Notes under the pieces: generated by a model
Database searches by the model: none
Seen by the model: only the letters and a program-made list of their open reading frames with translations
Told to the model about the DNA's origin: nothing
Part shown: positions 1 through 7,893 of the stretch, piece after piece
How the letters are laid out: every line of letters starts with the position of its first letter
How positions within the stretch are numbered: the first letter of the stretch is position 1
Program-made: the position numbers and the translations under genes
Source: a virus
DNA length: 28,428 nucleotides
Reading direction: 5' to 3' (one strand)
IMG/VR virus record: IMGVR_UViG_3300008448_000463
Location: 1-28,428 of that record

Positions 1-1415
1 CCGACGGGAGGACCGTCCGCCCCGACTTCGTGATGGTGGACGACCCGCAATCGGATGAGTCGGCCCGGTCCCCCAGCCAGTGCCAAAGCCGCGAATCCGT
101 CATCGGCGGCGCCATTCTGGGACTGAGCGGACCCGGCAAGAAAATCTCGGGCATCATGCTCTGCACCGTCATCTACCCGGGAGACCTCGCCGATCGGGCA
201 CTGAACAAGGACGCCCACCCCGAGTGGCAAGGGGAACGGTTCCAGTTGGTGTACCAGTGGCCCGCCGCGACGAAACTGTGGGACCAGTACGCGGAGTTGA
301 GGCGGGAGAGCCTCCGCAAAGGCAACCAAGGCAAAGAGGCCACCGAGTTTTACCGCGCCCACAAGGACGAGATGGACATGGGCGCCAAGGTGGCGTGGGA
401 ACACCGCAAAAACCCCGACGAATTATCCGCCATCCAACACGCCATGAACCTCCGCATTGACCGCGGCGAGGCAGTCATGGCGAGTGAATACCAGAACGAG
501 CCGCTGAAACCGTCGCAATCCACCGCCGAACCGATCGACACCACGAGAGTCATCGAGAATCGGAACGGGCTGAAAGAGCGGGAACTGCCGGCCGCGACGG
601 AGCATCTGGTGGCGTTTATCGACGTACAACAACAGGTGTTGTTCTACACCGTCGTGGCGTGGTCAAAGCAATTCACCGGGGCGGTCGTGGATTACGGCGC
701 GTACCCCGACCAGAAGATTTCATATTTCAACCTCCACAGCCTCCGCCACACCCTCGCCGCCACGTACAAAGGGAAGTCCATCGACGCCGCCCTGTTCGAC
801 GGGCTATCGGCCTGCATCAACCACATCAACCGCGAGTACCGGCGCGAGGACGGGACGATAATGCGCCTGGAACGCGCGGGAATCGATTCTGGCTACAAAG
901 CCGACATCGTGTACCAACTCGCCCGTTCCCATGCCTCGGCGGGCATTTTGACGCCCACCAAGGGCATTTCCGTCAGGGCTGGCGAAAACCCCATGGCCGA
1001 ATGGAAGCGGAGCAAGGGGGAAGCGGTCGGCGACAACTGGCGGTATCGCGGCGTCACCGCCAACAAGGCGATTCGCCATCTCCTGTTCGACACCAATTAC
1101 TGGAAATCATTTCTGCGTACCCGACTCAACACATCCATCGCCGACCCTGGCGCGTTGACGCTCTACAGCGGCAACAGCCACCGGATGCTGTTGGACCACC
1201 TCGCCAGCGAGACCCCGACCGAGACATACGGGCGGGGTCGGCGCGTCGAGGAATGGCGGCTGCGCGCAGGCGGCATGGACAACCACTGGCTCGACGGCTT
1301 GGTGGGGTGTTGCATGCTTGGCAGTGTGGTCGGCTGCAAGCTGCAAGTCAGCAGCATACCGGCAAAGCCGGTACAAACAAACCAACGACGGAGGGAGCGA
1401 GTTCGATACCTATGA
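1..1415 (+). CDS. terL: Terminase large subunit (TerL), 5'-truncated by window edge
   Basis: This is the DNA-packaging motor that cuts concatemeric DNA and pumps it into the prohead through the portal. The reading frame is open to the window edge (first full codon at 3), so the N-terminal ATPase start is missing. The sequence begins at a Walker B-like strand, FVMVDDPQ (nt 27-50), with the acidic pair needed for ATP hydrolysis. The C-terminal half carries an RNase H-like nuclease: AFIDVQ (Asp about residue 198 counted from nt 30), GIDSG (about 286) and DNHWLDGLVG (about 422) supply the metal-binding acids. The order and spacing match lambda gpA-like and related large terminases. The stop overlaps the next gene as ATGA. 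Unlike in lambda, the connector and portal genes do not follow directly but lie 9.3 kb downstream. The family is clear; the exact subfamily is inferred. Confidence 0.93.
   Translation, partial: DGRTVRPDFVMVDDPQSDESARSPSQCQSRESVIGGAILGLSGPGKKISGIMLCTVIYPGDLADRALNKDAHPEWQGERFQLVYQWPAATKLWDQYAELRRESLRKGNQGKEATEFYRAHKDEMDMGAKVAWEHRKNPDELSAIQHAMNLRIDRGEAVMASEYQNEPLKPSQSTAEPIDTTRVIENRNGLKERELPAATEHLVAFIDVQQQVLFYTVVAWSKQFTGAVVDYGAYPDQKISYFNLHSLRHTLAATYKGKSIDAALFDGLSACINHINREYRREDGTIMRLERAGIDSGYKADIVYQLARSHASAGILTPTKGISVRAGENPMAEWKRSKGEAVGDNWRYRGVTANKAIRHLLFDTNYWKSFLRTRLNTSIADPGALTLYSGNSHRMLLDHLASETPTETYGRGRRVEEWRLRAGGMDNHWLDGLVGCCMLGSVVGCKLQVSSIPAKPVQTNQRRRERVRYL
1357..1373 (+). promoter_or_regulatory. 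Hairpin in terL end upstream of the 1412 gene
   Basis: TACCGGC-AAA-GCCGGTA forms a perfect 7-bp stem with a 3-nt loop inside the last codons of terL. An unstructured CAAACAAACCAAC stretch follows, then a GGAGG Shine-Dalgarno at about 1389-1394. It may shape translation of the next gene. It has no U-tract, so it is unlikely to be a terminator. Confidence 0.3.
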
Positions 1416-1738
1416 GCAGTACAACCAGAAGCAAACGCCCGGCGGGACGCCCGCCCGGGGCAAAAACTGTCAAACGAGTGGAGGTCGTGGAGATCCGGCA
1501 CCTGTTACGGTGCCCGCGGTGCGGGTCGACCGACCGTACCGGGTACAACCCGTTGACCAAACGGGAGACACAGAGTGAGATCGTCGAGCGCAAAAGCTGC
1601 CGGTGCCTCGGCTGCGGTCAGAATCTCTTGCACAAGCGGATCACGCGGAAGGCCACGGGCGAGAGCGTGGACCAACATTTCCCTGCGGTCGGCCCGTTCG
1701 CCCACATGAACTGCCGGGAACGGGGGCATCAGTCATGA
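1412..1738 (+). CDS. AT-hook plus zinc-ribbon DNA-binding-like protein
   Basis: This 108-aa basic protein begins at an ATG overlapping the terL stop (ATGA), with a GGAGGGAG ribosome site about 15 nt upstream. The N-terminus holds an AT-hook-like core (AGRPPGAK, about residues 10-17) that could bind the minor groove of AT-rich DNA. The middle has a zinc ribbon: CPRCG (about 35-39) paired with CLGCG (about 67-71), four cysteines at typical zinc-ribbon spacing. Its position directly after the terminase suggests a role in packaging or in regulating late genes, but the sequence does not prove this. I do not recognise a named family. It also overlaps the next gene by 4 nt, so it sits in the terL operon. 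Confidence 0.8.
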   Translation: MSSTTRSKRPAGRPPGAKTVKRVEVVEIRHLLRCPRCGSTDRTGYNPLTKRETQSEIVERKSCRCLGCGQNLLHKRITRKATGESVDQHFPAVGPFAHMNCRERGHQS

Positions 1739-1995
1739 GAATCGGACGCACATTCGAAACCGGCATCGGCGCATTGCGCCACATCGACCGCGGACAGAAA
1801 TATGTGGAGGTGTACCCCGACGGGACGTGCCGGCGGGAGATAACGCTTATGCTGGGACTGCCCGCGAAATACAAAACGTACAGCCAGCACGCCCCGCCGA
1901 TGGGCGAACAGTCGCCCGTGATGGTCGAGGTGTCGGTGCTGAACATGGTGCTGGACCAGAATGCGTGGATCAGGCTGGAGGTGTTTGAGCGATGA
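1735..1995 (+). CDS. Small phage protein of unknown function (86 aa)
   Basis: The ATG at 1735 overlaps the previous stop (ATGA), and the stop at 1993-1995 overlaps the next ATG, so this gene is translationally coupled on both sides. The protein is mixed alpha/beta by eye, with no transmembrane segment, no cysteine pairs and no recognised motif. Tight coupling and codon use like its neighbours support a real gene. I cannot assign a function. The position between terminase and accessory genes is a typical place for small phage genes of no known role. Confidence 0.75.
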   Translation: MRIGRTFETGIGALRHIDRGQKYVEVYPDGTCRREITLMLGLPAKYKTYSQHAPPMGEQSPVMVEVSVLNMVLDQNAWIRLEVFER

Positions 1996-2197
1996 AATCG
2001 ACCATCCACATTGCGTTCCGCCAGGGCGACACGTTTATTGAGCGGACGGCGGACGTTGACATGCCCGAGTGGGATGGGATGGGTTGTTTTACGACGAATG
2101 CCTGTACGAGACGCGGGTCAACGAGATCATCGCGGCCACGGTCAAAGGGTTGATGTGCGAGCCTGTTGACACGGTGCCGCGAGTGGGCGTAAAGTGA
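1992..2197 (+). pseudogene. Small ORF broken by a 5-bp tandem duplication
   Basis: The ATG at 1992 overlaps the previous stop. The frame reads MKSTIHIAFRQGDTFIERTADVDMPEWDG, then runs into Arg/Ser-rich nonsense and stops at 2151-2153 (53 aa). At 2071-2083 there is a tandem GGGATGGGATGGG. Removing one GGGAT unit restores a continuous frame from PEWDG into LFYDECLYETRV, ending at TGA 2195-2197 for a product of about 66 aa. The second half in the shifted frame looks like ordinary protein (ETRVNEIIAATVKGLM). The gene is therefore either a recent loss-of-function allele or an assembly error at a short repeat. A -1 ribosomal slip at TTTT (2087-2090) could also join the frames, but the heptamer there is poor. 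The function is unknown. Confidence 0.6.
2166..2195 (+). promoter_or_regulatory. Sigma70-like promoter for the 2204 gene
   Basis: TTGACA (2166-2171), an 18-bp spacer and TAAAGT (2190-2195) resemble a bacterial housekeeping promoter with a perfect -35. The expected transcription start, near 2202, is almost at the ATG at 2204. Because no Shine-Dalgarno is visible, the message could be leaderless. It overlaps the end of the broken ORF. Confidence 0.4.
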
Positions 2198-2203
2198 TCC
2201 ACA

Positions 2204-2608
2204 ATGAAAACCATCGTCACGTCGATGCTGTTGTTGGGCCTGTGCGCGGTCGGAGCGCAGGCGGGACTAGGCAGAACAGACTCCGAGCTTGAGAAGCGGT
2301 TCGGTAAAAGCGTGAGGATCGTCAAGAACAGTCGGGATCCCGGCACGTATTACCATCACCAAGGTATGACCATTGTTTGCCAGATGCGTGGGGAAAACAG
2401 GACATGCAACGAGATTCTTCTGATTGTCTCGCGTAAAGTTTCGACTGGCGATGCCGCAATGTTGGCGACGGGAGTTGACTGGGGGCGATTCTGGAAGAAC
2501 GCCACGAAGTCAAACGGCAACGACCGCATTGAGCGTTCCGACGGCACCGCATACGGGATCATTGAGCGGACAGAAAACTCTACAAGAATCCGACTGCTGC
2601 CCAAATAA
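2204..2608 (+). CDS. Exported small protein (134 aa), possible moron
   Basis: The N-terminus is a clear Sec signal peptide: a Lys at position 3, the hydrophobic core SMLLLGLCAVG, and an AQA-type cleavage site near residues 19-21. The mature part begins with a Gly-rich segment and an ELEKRFGKSV-like stretch. This recalls small secreted proteins I associate with Verrucomicrobia whose mature part starts with a 'RYGKPV'-like motif; that resemblance is from memory and weak. Two cysteines (in IVCQ and TCNE) could form a disulfide after export. The gene has its own promoter candidate and no strong ribosome site, and it lies between structural modules, which fits a moron that alters the host envelope. 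It is unlikely to be a virion component, though that is not excluded. Confidence 0.75.
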   Translation: MKTIVTSMLLLGLCAVGAQAGLGRTDSELEKRFGKSVRIVKNSRDPGTYYHHQGMTIVCQMRGENRTCNEILLIVSRKVSTGDAAMLATGVDWGRFWKNATKSNGNDRIERSDGTAYGIIERTENSTRIRLLPK

Positions 2609-2627
2609 ATCCCCACCGCCAATTTAT
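2605..2627 (+). promoter_or_regulatory. Bipartite AAAT-N7-GCCAAT motif, copy 1
   Basis: AAAT (2607-2610), CCCCACC, then GCCAAT (2618-2623) followed by TTATTCC. The G of GCCAAT is 64 bp before the ATG at 2682. It shares exact internal spacing with copies at 3939, 10636 and 22333, all immediately after a stop codon and before a new gene group. I read it as a phage-specific promoter or regulator site. It is not a recognised bacterial consensus. Confidence 0.55.
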
Positions 2628-2681
2628 TCCATCACAGACGGCACACAGGCGCGCACCCGTTGTGCATAGATTCAAGCCGTC

Positions 2682-3941
2682 ATGAAAACTCGGTTTGTCG
2701 GCTTTTTGTTTTTGGCAACAGCCGCCGTTGTCACGGTCTACGCGGCCGGCAATGGCCCCGGCGCAACCAACCCGTCCCATTTCGTAATTCACCAGGACCA
2801 GCTTGACGCATTTTCCCGGGTCGGCGTGGCGCAACCCACCACGCTGTTTGATTCCGCGTTCCAGTACGACGCGCAGCCCCTGCTGTGGGAGCAGACCACG
2901 AACGCCACGGCCACCATAACCCACCTTCCGAACGAGTCGAGCCTGTCTATGACGTCCACAAATGGCGCAACATGCGCCATCCAGACACGCCAATACCACC
3001 GATACCAGCCCGGCAAGGCGCAGCAGGTGTTTATGACCGGCACATTTGGAGCCGACGCATCGTCCACGGAGCGTATCGGCTATTTTGACGCACAAAACGG
3101 GTTCTTTTTCGAGGTTGTGGACGGGGATTTGTACGTTGTGCGGCGGTCAAACGTCACCGGCACCACCGCCGACACCCGCGTGGAGCGATCCGCGTTCAAC
3201 CTCAACCGTTCAACGACAATCGACCTGACCAAACCGCAGATTTTCGTCTTTGACATCCAATTCCTCGGGGTTGGACGGGTACGCATGGGCGTTGACATCG
3301 ATGGGCTGGTGGTTTGGCTCCATGAGTTCCGCCATGCCAACCGGGAGGGGACAGGGGTGTACATGACCACGGCGAATCTGCCATGTCGGTACGAGATCAA
3401 GGCAGGAACTGGCGCATATGCCACGCTCAAAGCCATTTGCACCGCGGTCATCTCGTCGGGTGGGTTCGAGGACGAACGCGGTTTCCCGTTCGCCGCGGCC
3501 AACGTCATCGACGTGGCGGCAACCACCACGCCCGCCTGCGCGATTGCCATCCGCCCCAAACTGACGTTCAACTCCATCACCACGCGCGCCCATATTATCC
3601 CCCGTGGCATCGAGGTGTTGGGTGGCGGCAACCCGCTGTACTACGAGATCCGATATGGTGACACATTCACATCGGCCAACTGGGTCAGCGCTGACGCCAA
3701 CAGCGTCGTTGAATACTCAACGAACGCCGTCGTCAACGCGGCTGGCAGGTTGATCGATTCCGGTTTCGTCGCATCGAGCGGCGGCACATCCCGCAGCATT
3801 ACGGCACGGGACATCGCCTCACGGTTGCCGCTGGTCCTCGACTCGACCGGCAGCAATGCCGTCCCACTCACCGTGATTGTCCGCACCACCACGCTCACCG
3901 CCAACACCAGGGCGTCGGTGTCGTGGAAAGAATTGCGATAA
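2682..3941 (+). CDS. Virion-type structural protein with signal peptide (419 aa)
   Basis: The first about 22 residues look like a Sec signal peptide (MKTR, then FVGFLFLATAAVVTV, then YAAG). The rest is beta-rich. A central block reads RIGYFDAQNGFFFE, LYVVRRSNVTG, DTRV, IFVFDIQFLGVGRVRMGVDIDG and then LHEFRHAN. I recognise this as a conserved block of structural proteins in diverse marine phages and large viruses, where it is presumed to be a capsid or tail decoration. The C-terminal part is rich in Thr, Ser, Ala and Asn. The signal-like N-terminus on a virion-type protein is odd and recurs in the 22.4-26.0 kb genes. No strong Shine-Dalgarno precedes the ATG, but motif copy 1 lies upstream. 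Function is inferred from family resemblance only. Confidence 0.72.
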   Translation: MKTRFVGFLFLATAAVVTVYAAGNGPGATNPSHFVIHQDQLDAFSRVGVAQPTTLFDSAFQYDAQPLLWEQTTNATATITHLPNESSLSMTSTNGATCAIQTRQYHRYQPGKAQQVFMTGTFGADASSTERIGYFDAQNGFFFEVVDGDLYVVRRSNVTGTTADTRVERSAFNLNRSTTIDLTKPQIFVFDIQFLGVGRVRMGVDIDGLVVWLHEFRHANREGTGVYMTTANLPCRYEIKAGTGAYATLKAICTAVISSGGFEDERGFPFAAANVIDVAATTTPACAIAIRPKLTFNSITTRAHIIPRGIEVLGGGNPLYYEIRYGDTFTSANWVSADANSVVEYSTNAVVNAAGRLIDSGFVASSGGTSRSITARDIASRLPLVLDSTGSNAVPLTVIVRTTTLTANTRASVSWKELR

Positions 3942-3961
3942 AATCCCCGCCGCCAATAAAA
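3939..3961 (+). promoter_or_regulatory. Bipartite AAAT-N7-GCCAAT motif, copy 2
   Basis: AAAT (3941-3944), CCCCGCC, GCCAAT (3952-3957), AAAA. The stop codon of the previous gene (TAA 3939-3941) is part of the motif. The G of GCCAAT is 60 bp before the GTG start at 4012, the first gene of the cargo cassette. Confidence 0.55.
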
Positions 3962-4011
3962 CCCACTCATCCCCCCTTTTGTCGTGAAACTCTGCCGCGC
4001 AAAGTGGGCGC

Positions 4012-5193
4012 GTGCAAGCAGCCAGAGTCACGACTCTCAGCGAATACGTAGACCGTCACGTCGGGCAGATCGGCACCATCGTAGGGAAGGGGCAGACCCG
4101 CTTCGACTATGCCAAACTGTGCGAAGAGACGGGTCCAGTGTTTTTCATCAATGACGCCGTGCAGTTGGAGAAGTTCCTATCCCCCTCTCAATCGTCCTAC
4201 CTGTTCTTTCTGGACTCGAATCAGGCTTACTGGCTACGCCAACCCGTCCGATCGGTAATCGTCGTTCCTGAGCGATTTACGGCGTCACCGGGCCGCCACC
4301 TGCAAAACACCCTTTGCCAGTATTCCCGACGGTTCGGCCACACCAGTCGCGACAAGCAGACCATCGCCAAACAGGGGAGCCTGTACCTCGCCAAGGGGAC
4401 CATCTGCCCCACCATTGATTTCGCCTGGCTAACCGGCGTCACCAAGTTGCGGCTCATCGGCTGCGACGGGATCAACGATCGGTACAAGCTCGGCGGGTCC
4501 GCGTATGACGCCCGCCTCGACAACCCGTCCAACGGTCGCCCGCGGTGGTTGTACCAGGGGATTCGAGAGTGCCAAGAGAACATCCTGCGCCACCACGGCA
4601 TCGAGGCCGAGTACGTAGGAAACCCGCTCGACGCCAAACCCGCCAAACCCATTTTCGTTAGCTTCGGCACCCCGCGATATTACCCGATGCTGGACCGGCT
4701 GGAAGCCAGCGCCAACCAGTTCAGCGTCGAAATGGACGTGGTGCGGTTGCCCGACGAGTTCCCGACGTGGGTCGCCGCGTGCGCCCACAAGCCGAAGTTC
4801 CTGCTGGAAATGACCGTCAAACATTGCGCCCGCCCGATTGTGTGGGTGGACGCGGACGCGGAGTTTCGGGGATCGCCCGAGCTGTTCGAGACGATCCCCG
4901 GCCAGTTCGACGTCGCCCACGGTGTCAGGCGAGACCATGAGGTGTTGAGCGGGACGGTATGGATCGCCCCGACCGACAACGCGAGGCGGATCGTTCGGAC
5001 GTGGGCGCAATTCCAACAGAAGGCGGCGCGCCAGTGGGACCAACGCGTATTGGCGGACGTGCTTCGGACATTGCGTGTCCAAGCATTCCGTCTCCCGCCG
5101 TCGTACGTGTACATCGACACGATATTTGCGACCGAACACCCCGACGTGAAGCCGGTCATCTACCACCACCAAGCCAGCCGTCAATTCCGATGA
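4012..5193 (+). CDS. Two-domain glycosyltransferase (DUF115/sialyltransferase-like N-domain, GT-A DxD C-domain)
   Basis: This 393-aa protein starts at GTG 4012 and has no signal peptide, so it acts in the cytoplasm. Residues about 15-205 resemble the DUF115/sialyltransferase-like fold: VGKGQTRFDYAKL, then FFINDAV, and a later RLIGCDGIND segment typical of GT29/GT42-like phage and bacterial proteins. Residues about 210-390 look like a GT-A nucleotide-sugar transferase, with WVDADAEF (D280, D282) as the metal/UDP-sugar DxD motif and a conserved VSGTVWI-type strand after it. The two halves probably add different sugars or form one bifunctional enzyme. It is the first gene of a coupled five-gene set (4-nt overlap with 5190), downstream of motif copy 2. 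The acceptor is unknown; host surface glycan, virion protein and modified DNA are all possible. Confidence 0.75.
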   Translation: MQAARVTTLSEYVDRHVGQIGTIVGKGQTRFDYAKLCEETGPVFFINDAVQLEKFLSPSQSSYLFFLDSNQAYWLRQPVRSVIVVPERFTASPGRHLQNTLCQYSRRFGHTSRDKQTIAKQGSLYLAKGTICPTIDFAWLTGVTKLRLIGCDGINDRYKLGGSAYDARLDNPSNGRPRWLYQGIRECQENILRHHGIEAEYVGNPLDAKPAKPIFVSFGTPRYYPMLDRLEASANQFSVEMDVVRLPDEFPTWVAACAHKPKFLLEMTVKHCARPIVWVDADAEFRGSPELFETIPGQFDVAHGVRRDHEVLSGTVWIAPTDNARRIVRTWAQFQQKAARQWDQRVLADVLRTLRVQAFRLPPSYVYIDTIFATEHPDVKPVIYHHQASRQFR

Positions 5194-5861
5194 AATACTC
5201 GTTCTTGCTCCCTTACTACGACCGGGCCGACCAGTTCGCGCAGACGCTTGAATCGTTCCGACGATTCTACGGGAACCGGGATGACTGGGAGTTGATTGTC
5301 GTGGTGGACACCAAGTCGTCGCACACCCCATCCATCAAAGGATTTCGCGGCATCGTGCTGACCCAGACCGTCCCCACATCCAACCCATGTCAGAGTTACA
5401 ACAAGGCCGCGCTCGCCGCGATGGGCGACATCTTCATCATCACCAACCCCGAATGCCGTCACGATGCGGACATCCTCGCGGGACTGGACGCGATATTTGC
5501 GGCCAACGGCAACGCCTACGTGGTCTGCTCCTGCGAATCGTTGGACAGCAAGGGCAGGCATTTCATGTGGTACCAACATTCCCAGAGACGGAACTGCTGT
5601 TACCACTTCTGCACCGCGCTCACCCGCGAGAACTGGCACAGGGTCGGGGGATTCGACGAGCGATACGCGGACGGGATCGCCTATGACGACAACGATTTCC
5701 GCGAGTCTGTCCGCGCTGCCGGTCTGCAATTCGTTGTGCGCGACGACCTAAAAACCACCCACCTGTGGCACCCGAAGCCGCATTTGGAGATGCCGAACAA
5801 GGCGCAATTGGAAGCCCGCAACAAGGCGATTTACACGGCCAAGTGGGGGCTCACGGAATGA
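5190..5861 (+). CDS. GT2-like family glycosyltransferase (223 aa)
   Basis: The ATG at 5190 overlaps the previous stop. The N-terminus is a typical GT-A start (MKYSFLLPYYDRADQF) followed by the nucleotide-binding strand WELIVVVDTKS. The usual DxD position is occupied by TNPECRH (about residues 86-92), as in phage glycosyltransferases that carry NPE at this point. The acceptor-side motif GGFDERYADGIAYDDNDFRESVRAAG (nt 5646-5723) is well preserved, with the DD and D/R residues expected for GT2-like enzymes. The length is short for the family and there is no membrane segment. The neighbours are another glycosyltransferase and a methyltransferase, all overlapping by 4 nt. The transferred sugar cannot be told from sequence. 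Confidence 0.82.
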   Translation: MKYSFLLPYYDRADQFAQTLESFRRFYGNRDDWELIVVVDTKSSHTPSIKGFRGIVLTQTVPTSNPCQSYNKAALAAMGDIFIITNPECRHDADILAGLDAIFAANGNAYVVCSCESLDSKGRHFMWYQHSQRRNCCYHFCTALTRENWHRVGGFDERYADGIAYDDNDFRESVRAAGLQFVVRDDLKTTHLWHPKPHLEMPNKAQLEARNKAIYTAKWGLTE

Positions 5862-7138
5862 CACTCCACCTCGGCGACTGTCTGGAAGTGATGCGCGGGA
5901 TGGATGACAACAGCGTTGACTCCATCGTGACCGACCCTCCGTATGGGTTGAGTTTCATGGGTAAGAAGTGGGACTACGATGTCCCGAGCGCGGAGATTTG
6001 GCGGGAGTGCTTGAGGGTGTTGAAACCGGGAGGTCATTTACTGGCGTTTGCCGGCACCCGCACACAACACCGTATGGCGGTCAACATTGAGGATGCGGGG
6101 TTTGAGATACGGGATATGATTGCTTGGGTGTACGGGAGTGGATTTCCTAAATCGCTCGACGTGAGCAAGGCGATAGACAAGGCGGCGGGGGCGGAGCGGG
6201 AAGTGGTGGGGGAGCGTAGTACTAATCTGAATCGCCCGATTACAGACAAATGGGACAAATCAAGAGATAGGCTTAACGGCAGCCCATTTGAGCCGAGCGC
6301 GGGAAATGTGTGTCCCATCACCGCCCCCGCCACCGACGCCGCCCGCCAATGGCAGGGGTGGGGCACCGCGCTCAAGCCCGCGATGGAGCCGGTCACCGTC
6401 GCCCGCAAGCCACTCATCGGGACCGTTGCGGAGAACGTGCTGGCGCATGGCACGGGGGCGATCAATGTGGATGGGTGCAGGGTGGGGACGGATGATGACA
6501 CTGGCCGCAAGACTGGCGCGTTGTTTTCTGGCATGGATAAGCCCGGTGGAATAATCGGAGGCGAGACCGTTACGCACCCCTCCGGCCGCTGGCCCGCGAA
6601 CCTGATTCACGACGGCAGCGACGAGGTGCTGGCGCTGTTTCCGCAGACGACGAGCGGAAGCGGTAATGTGTGCAAGGGCGGCGACCGGGTGAACCCATCA
6701 GGATGGGTCGAAAAAAACAGGACGCCGAAAACGTGGCAGGGCGACACCGGCTCCGCCGCCCGCTTCTTCTACTGCGCCAAGGCGAGCAAGGCGGATCGGG
6801 ATGCGGGGCTGGAGGGGTTGGAGGCGAAGTCTGCTGCTGACTGCGTGGACCGAAAGGCCGGGACTGCGGGCATGAACAGCCCAAGAGCAGGGGCGGGGCG
6901 AACAAGTGGAAACCGCAACCATCACCCCACCGTGAAGCCCACCGCCCTCATGCGTTACCTGTGCCGCCTCGTCACGCCGCCCGGCGGCATCATCCTTGAC
7001 CCCTTCATGGGCAGCGGGTCCACCGGCAAGGCGGCAATGCTGGAGGGATTCCAGTTCGTAGGCATCGAGCGTGATGCCGAGTACATCGAAATCGCACGGG
7101 CCAGAATCAACGCCGTCAAGCAAGGCTCTCTGCTATGA
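5858..7138 (+). CDS. DNA (N4-cytosine/N6-adenine) methyltransferase, beta class
   Basis: This 426-aa SAM-dependent DNA methyltransferase begins at ATG 5858, overlapping the upstream stop. Catalytic motif IV TDPPYG is at residues 25-30, near the N-terminus. The SAM-binding motif I block DPFMGSGSTG starts at about residue 381, near the C-terminus, with VGIERDAEYIEIA after it. This circular order defines the beta group (N6-adenine or N4-cytosine). Residues about 110-330 are a long middle region with the VAENVLAHGTGAINVDGCRVG segment typical of phage and Rhizobiales enzymes of this kind, probably including target recognition. No restriction partner is visible, so it is an orphan enzyme that likely protects phage DNA from host restriction. 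Its place inside a glycosyltransferase operon also allows a role in DNA modification. Confidence 0.93.
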   Translation: MTLHLGDCLEVMRGMDDNSVDSIVTDPPYGLSFMGKKWDYDVPSAEIWRECLRVLKPGGHLLAFAGTRTQHRMAVNIEDAGFEIRDMIAWVYGSGFPKSLDVSKAIDKAAGAEREVVGERSTNLNRPITDKWDKSRDRLNGSPFEPSAGNVCPITAPATDAARQWQGWGTALKPAMEPVTVARKPLIGTVAENVLAHGTGAINVDGCRVGTDDDTGRKTGALFSGMDKPGGIIGGETVTHPSGRWPANLIHDGSDEVLALFPQTTSGSGNVCKGGDRVNPSGWVEKNRTPKTWQGDTGSAARFFYCAKASKADRDAGLEGLEAKSAADCVDRKAGTAGMNSPRAGAGRTSGNRNHHPTVKPTALMRYLCRLVTPPGGIILDPFMGSGSTGKAAMLEGFQFVGIERDAEYIEIARARINAVKQGSLL

Positions 7139-7893
7139 TCCCGCGCATCCTGCACCTCTACTGGGGACGGAATCGCCCCTTGTCGTATCTGCGGTACCGC
7201 ACCTACGAGACATTCAAGAGACTGAACCCGTCATGGGAGATCCTGGTGTGGACCACGGACACTCCCACCATGACCGACTCATGGACCACGGGCGAGCAGT
7301 CGGGCGACAGGCATTGCGTGGACTGGTTCGACCGGATCCCGCACCCGCGTCCATTTTGCTTTGAGTCGCGTGGGTTCCCCATCGGCGCCAGCGAGGTCCA
7401 CAAATCTGATTTTGCCCGATGGTGTCTGTTGTCCGAGGAGGGCGGATGGTGGAGCGATTTCGACATTTACTACGCCCGCCCGATGACCACCATGACGCAC
7501 CTTGCGCCCGGCGTGTTCGACGCCCACACGGTCGTGTGCGCCCACAGGTGGCACTCCATCGGGTTCCTCGGTGCGCAGCCCGAGTCCCCGCTGTTCACCA
7601 CCGCGGCTTACATGGCTCGCGTCAAGTACGCCCCCGCATCGTACCAATGCCTCGGGCGGACCCTGCTGGACGAGTTGTTGCCGCCCCCCGTCGCCAACGG
7701 GAACGGGATTGTCAACCTGCCCGAGTCGATTGTGTACCCGGTCAGGGCCAGCCCCAAGCGCGACATTCTCCGGCTCCGCTCGCACATCGACATCCCGGCC
7801 GGCCACGTCGGGGTCCACTGGTACGCCGGTCACCCCGACAATGATTACCTCGAAACCAGCACCACGCCCACCACCCCGCCCCCATTTGCATGA
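7135..7893 (+). CDS. GT32-like glycosyltransferase (DxD sugar-binding family)
   Basis: This 252-aa cytoplasmic protein starts at ATG 7135 with an ATGA overlap. It opens with IPRILHLYWG, the classic start of the Gly_transf_sug/GT32-like family. The core motif follows: HKSDFARWCLLSEEGGWWSD, with SDFDIYY giving the DxD (D108, D110) that binds Mn and the nucleotide sugar. A late VGVHWYAGH segment matches the histidine-containing C-terminal motif of the family. The Pro/Thr-rich tail at the extreme C-terminus (about 239-252) is probably disordered. Family members transfer alpha-linked sugars to lipid or protein acceptors. It is coupled to the radical SAM gene downstream. Confidence 0.85.
   Translation: MIPRILHLYWGRNRPLSYLRYRTYETFKRLNPSWEILVWTTDTPTMTDSWTTGEQSGDRHCVDWFDRIPHPRPFCFESRGFPIGASEVHKSDFARWCLLSEEGGWWSDFDIYYARPMTTMTHLAPGVFDAHTVVCAHRWHSIGFLGAQPESPLFTTAAYMARVKYAPASYQCLGRTLLDELLPPPVANGNGIVNLPESIVYPVRASPKRDILRLRSHIDIPAGHVGVHWYAGHPDNDYLETSTTPTTPPPFA

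Noticed and set aside
659-1411. A second frame stays open for about 250 codons inside terL and runs into the zinc-ribbon gene
   Set aside because: The translation is Arg/Pro/His-rich, as expected of an off-frame in GC-rich coding sequence. Only the part from ATG 1412 has protein-like motifs and a ribosome site.
4429-5331. Long minus-strand ORF opposite the glycosyltransferases
   Set aside because: It mirrors third-position GC bias of the + strand genes. It has no ribosome site and no recognisable motif.
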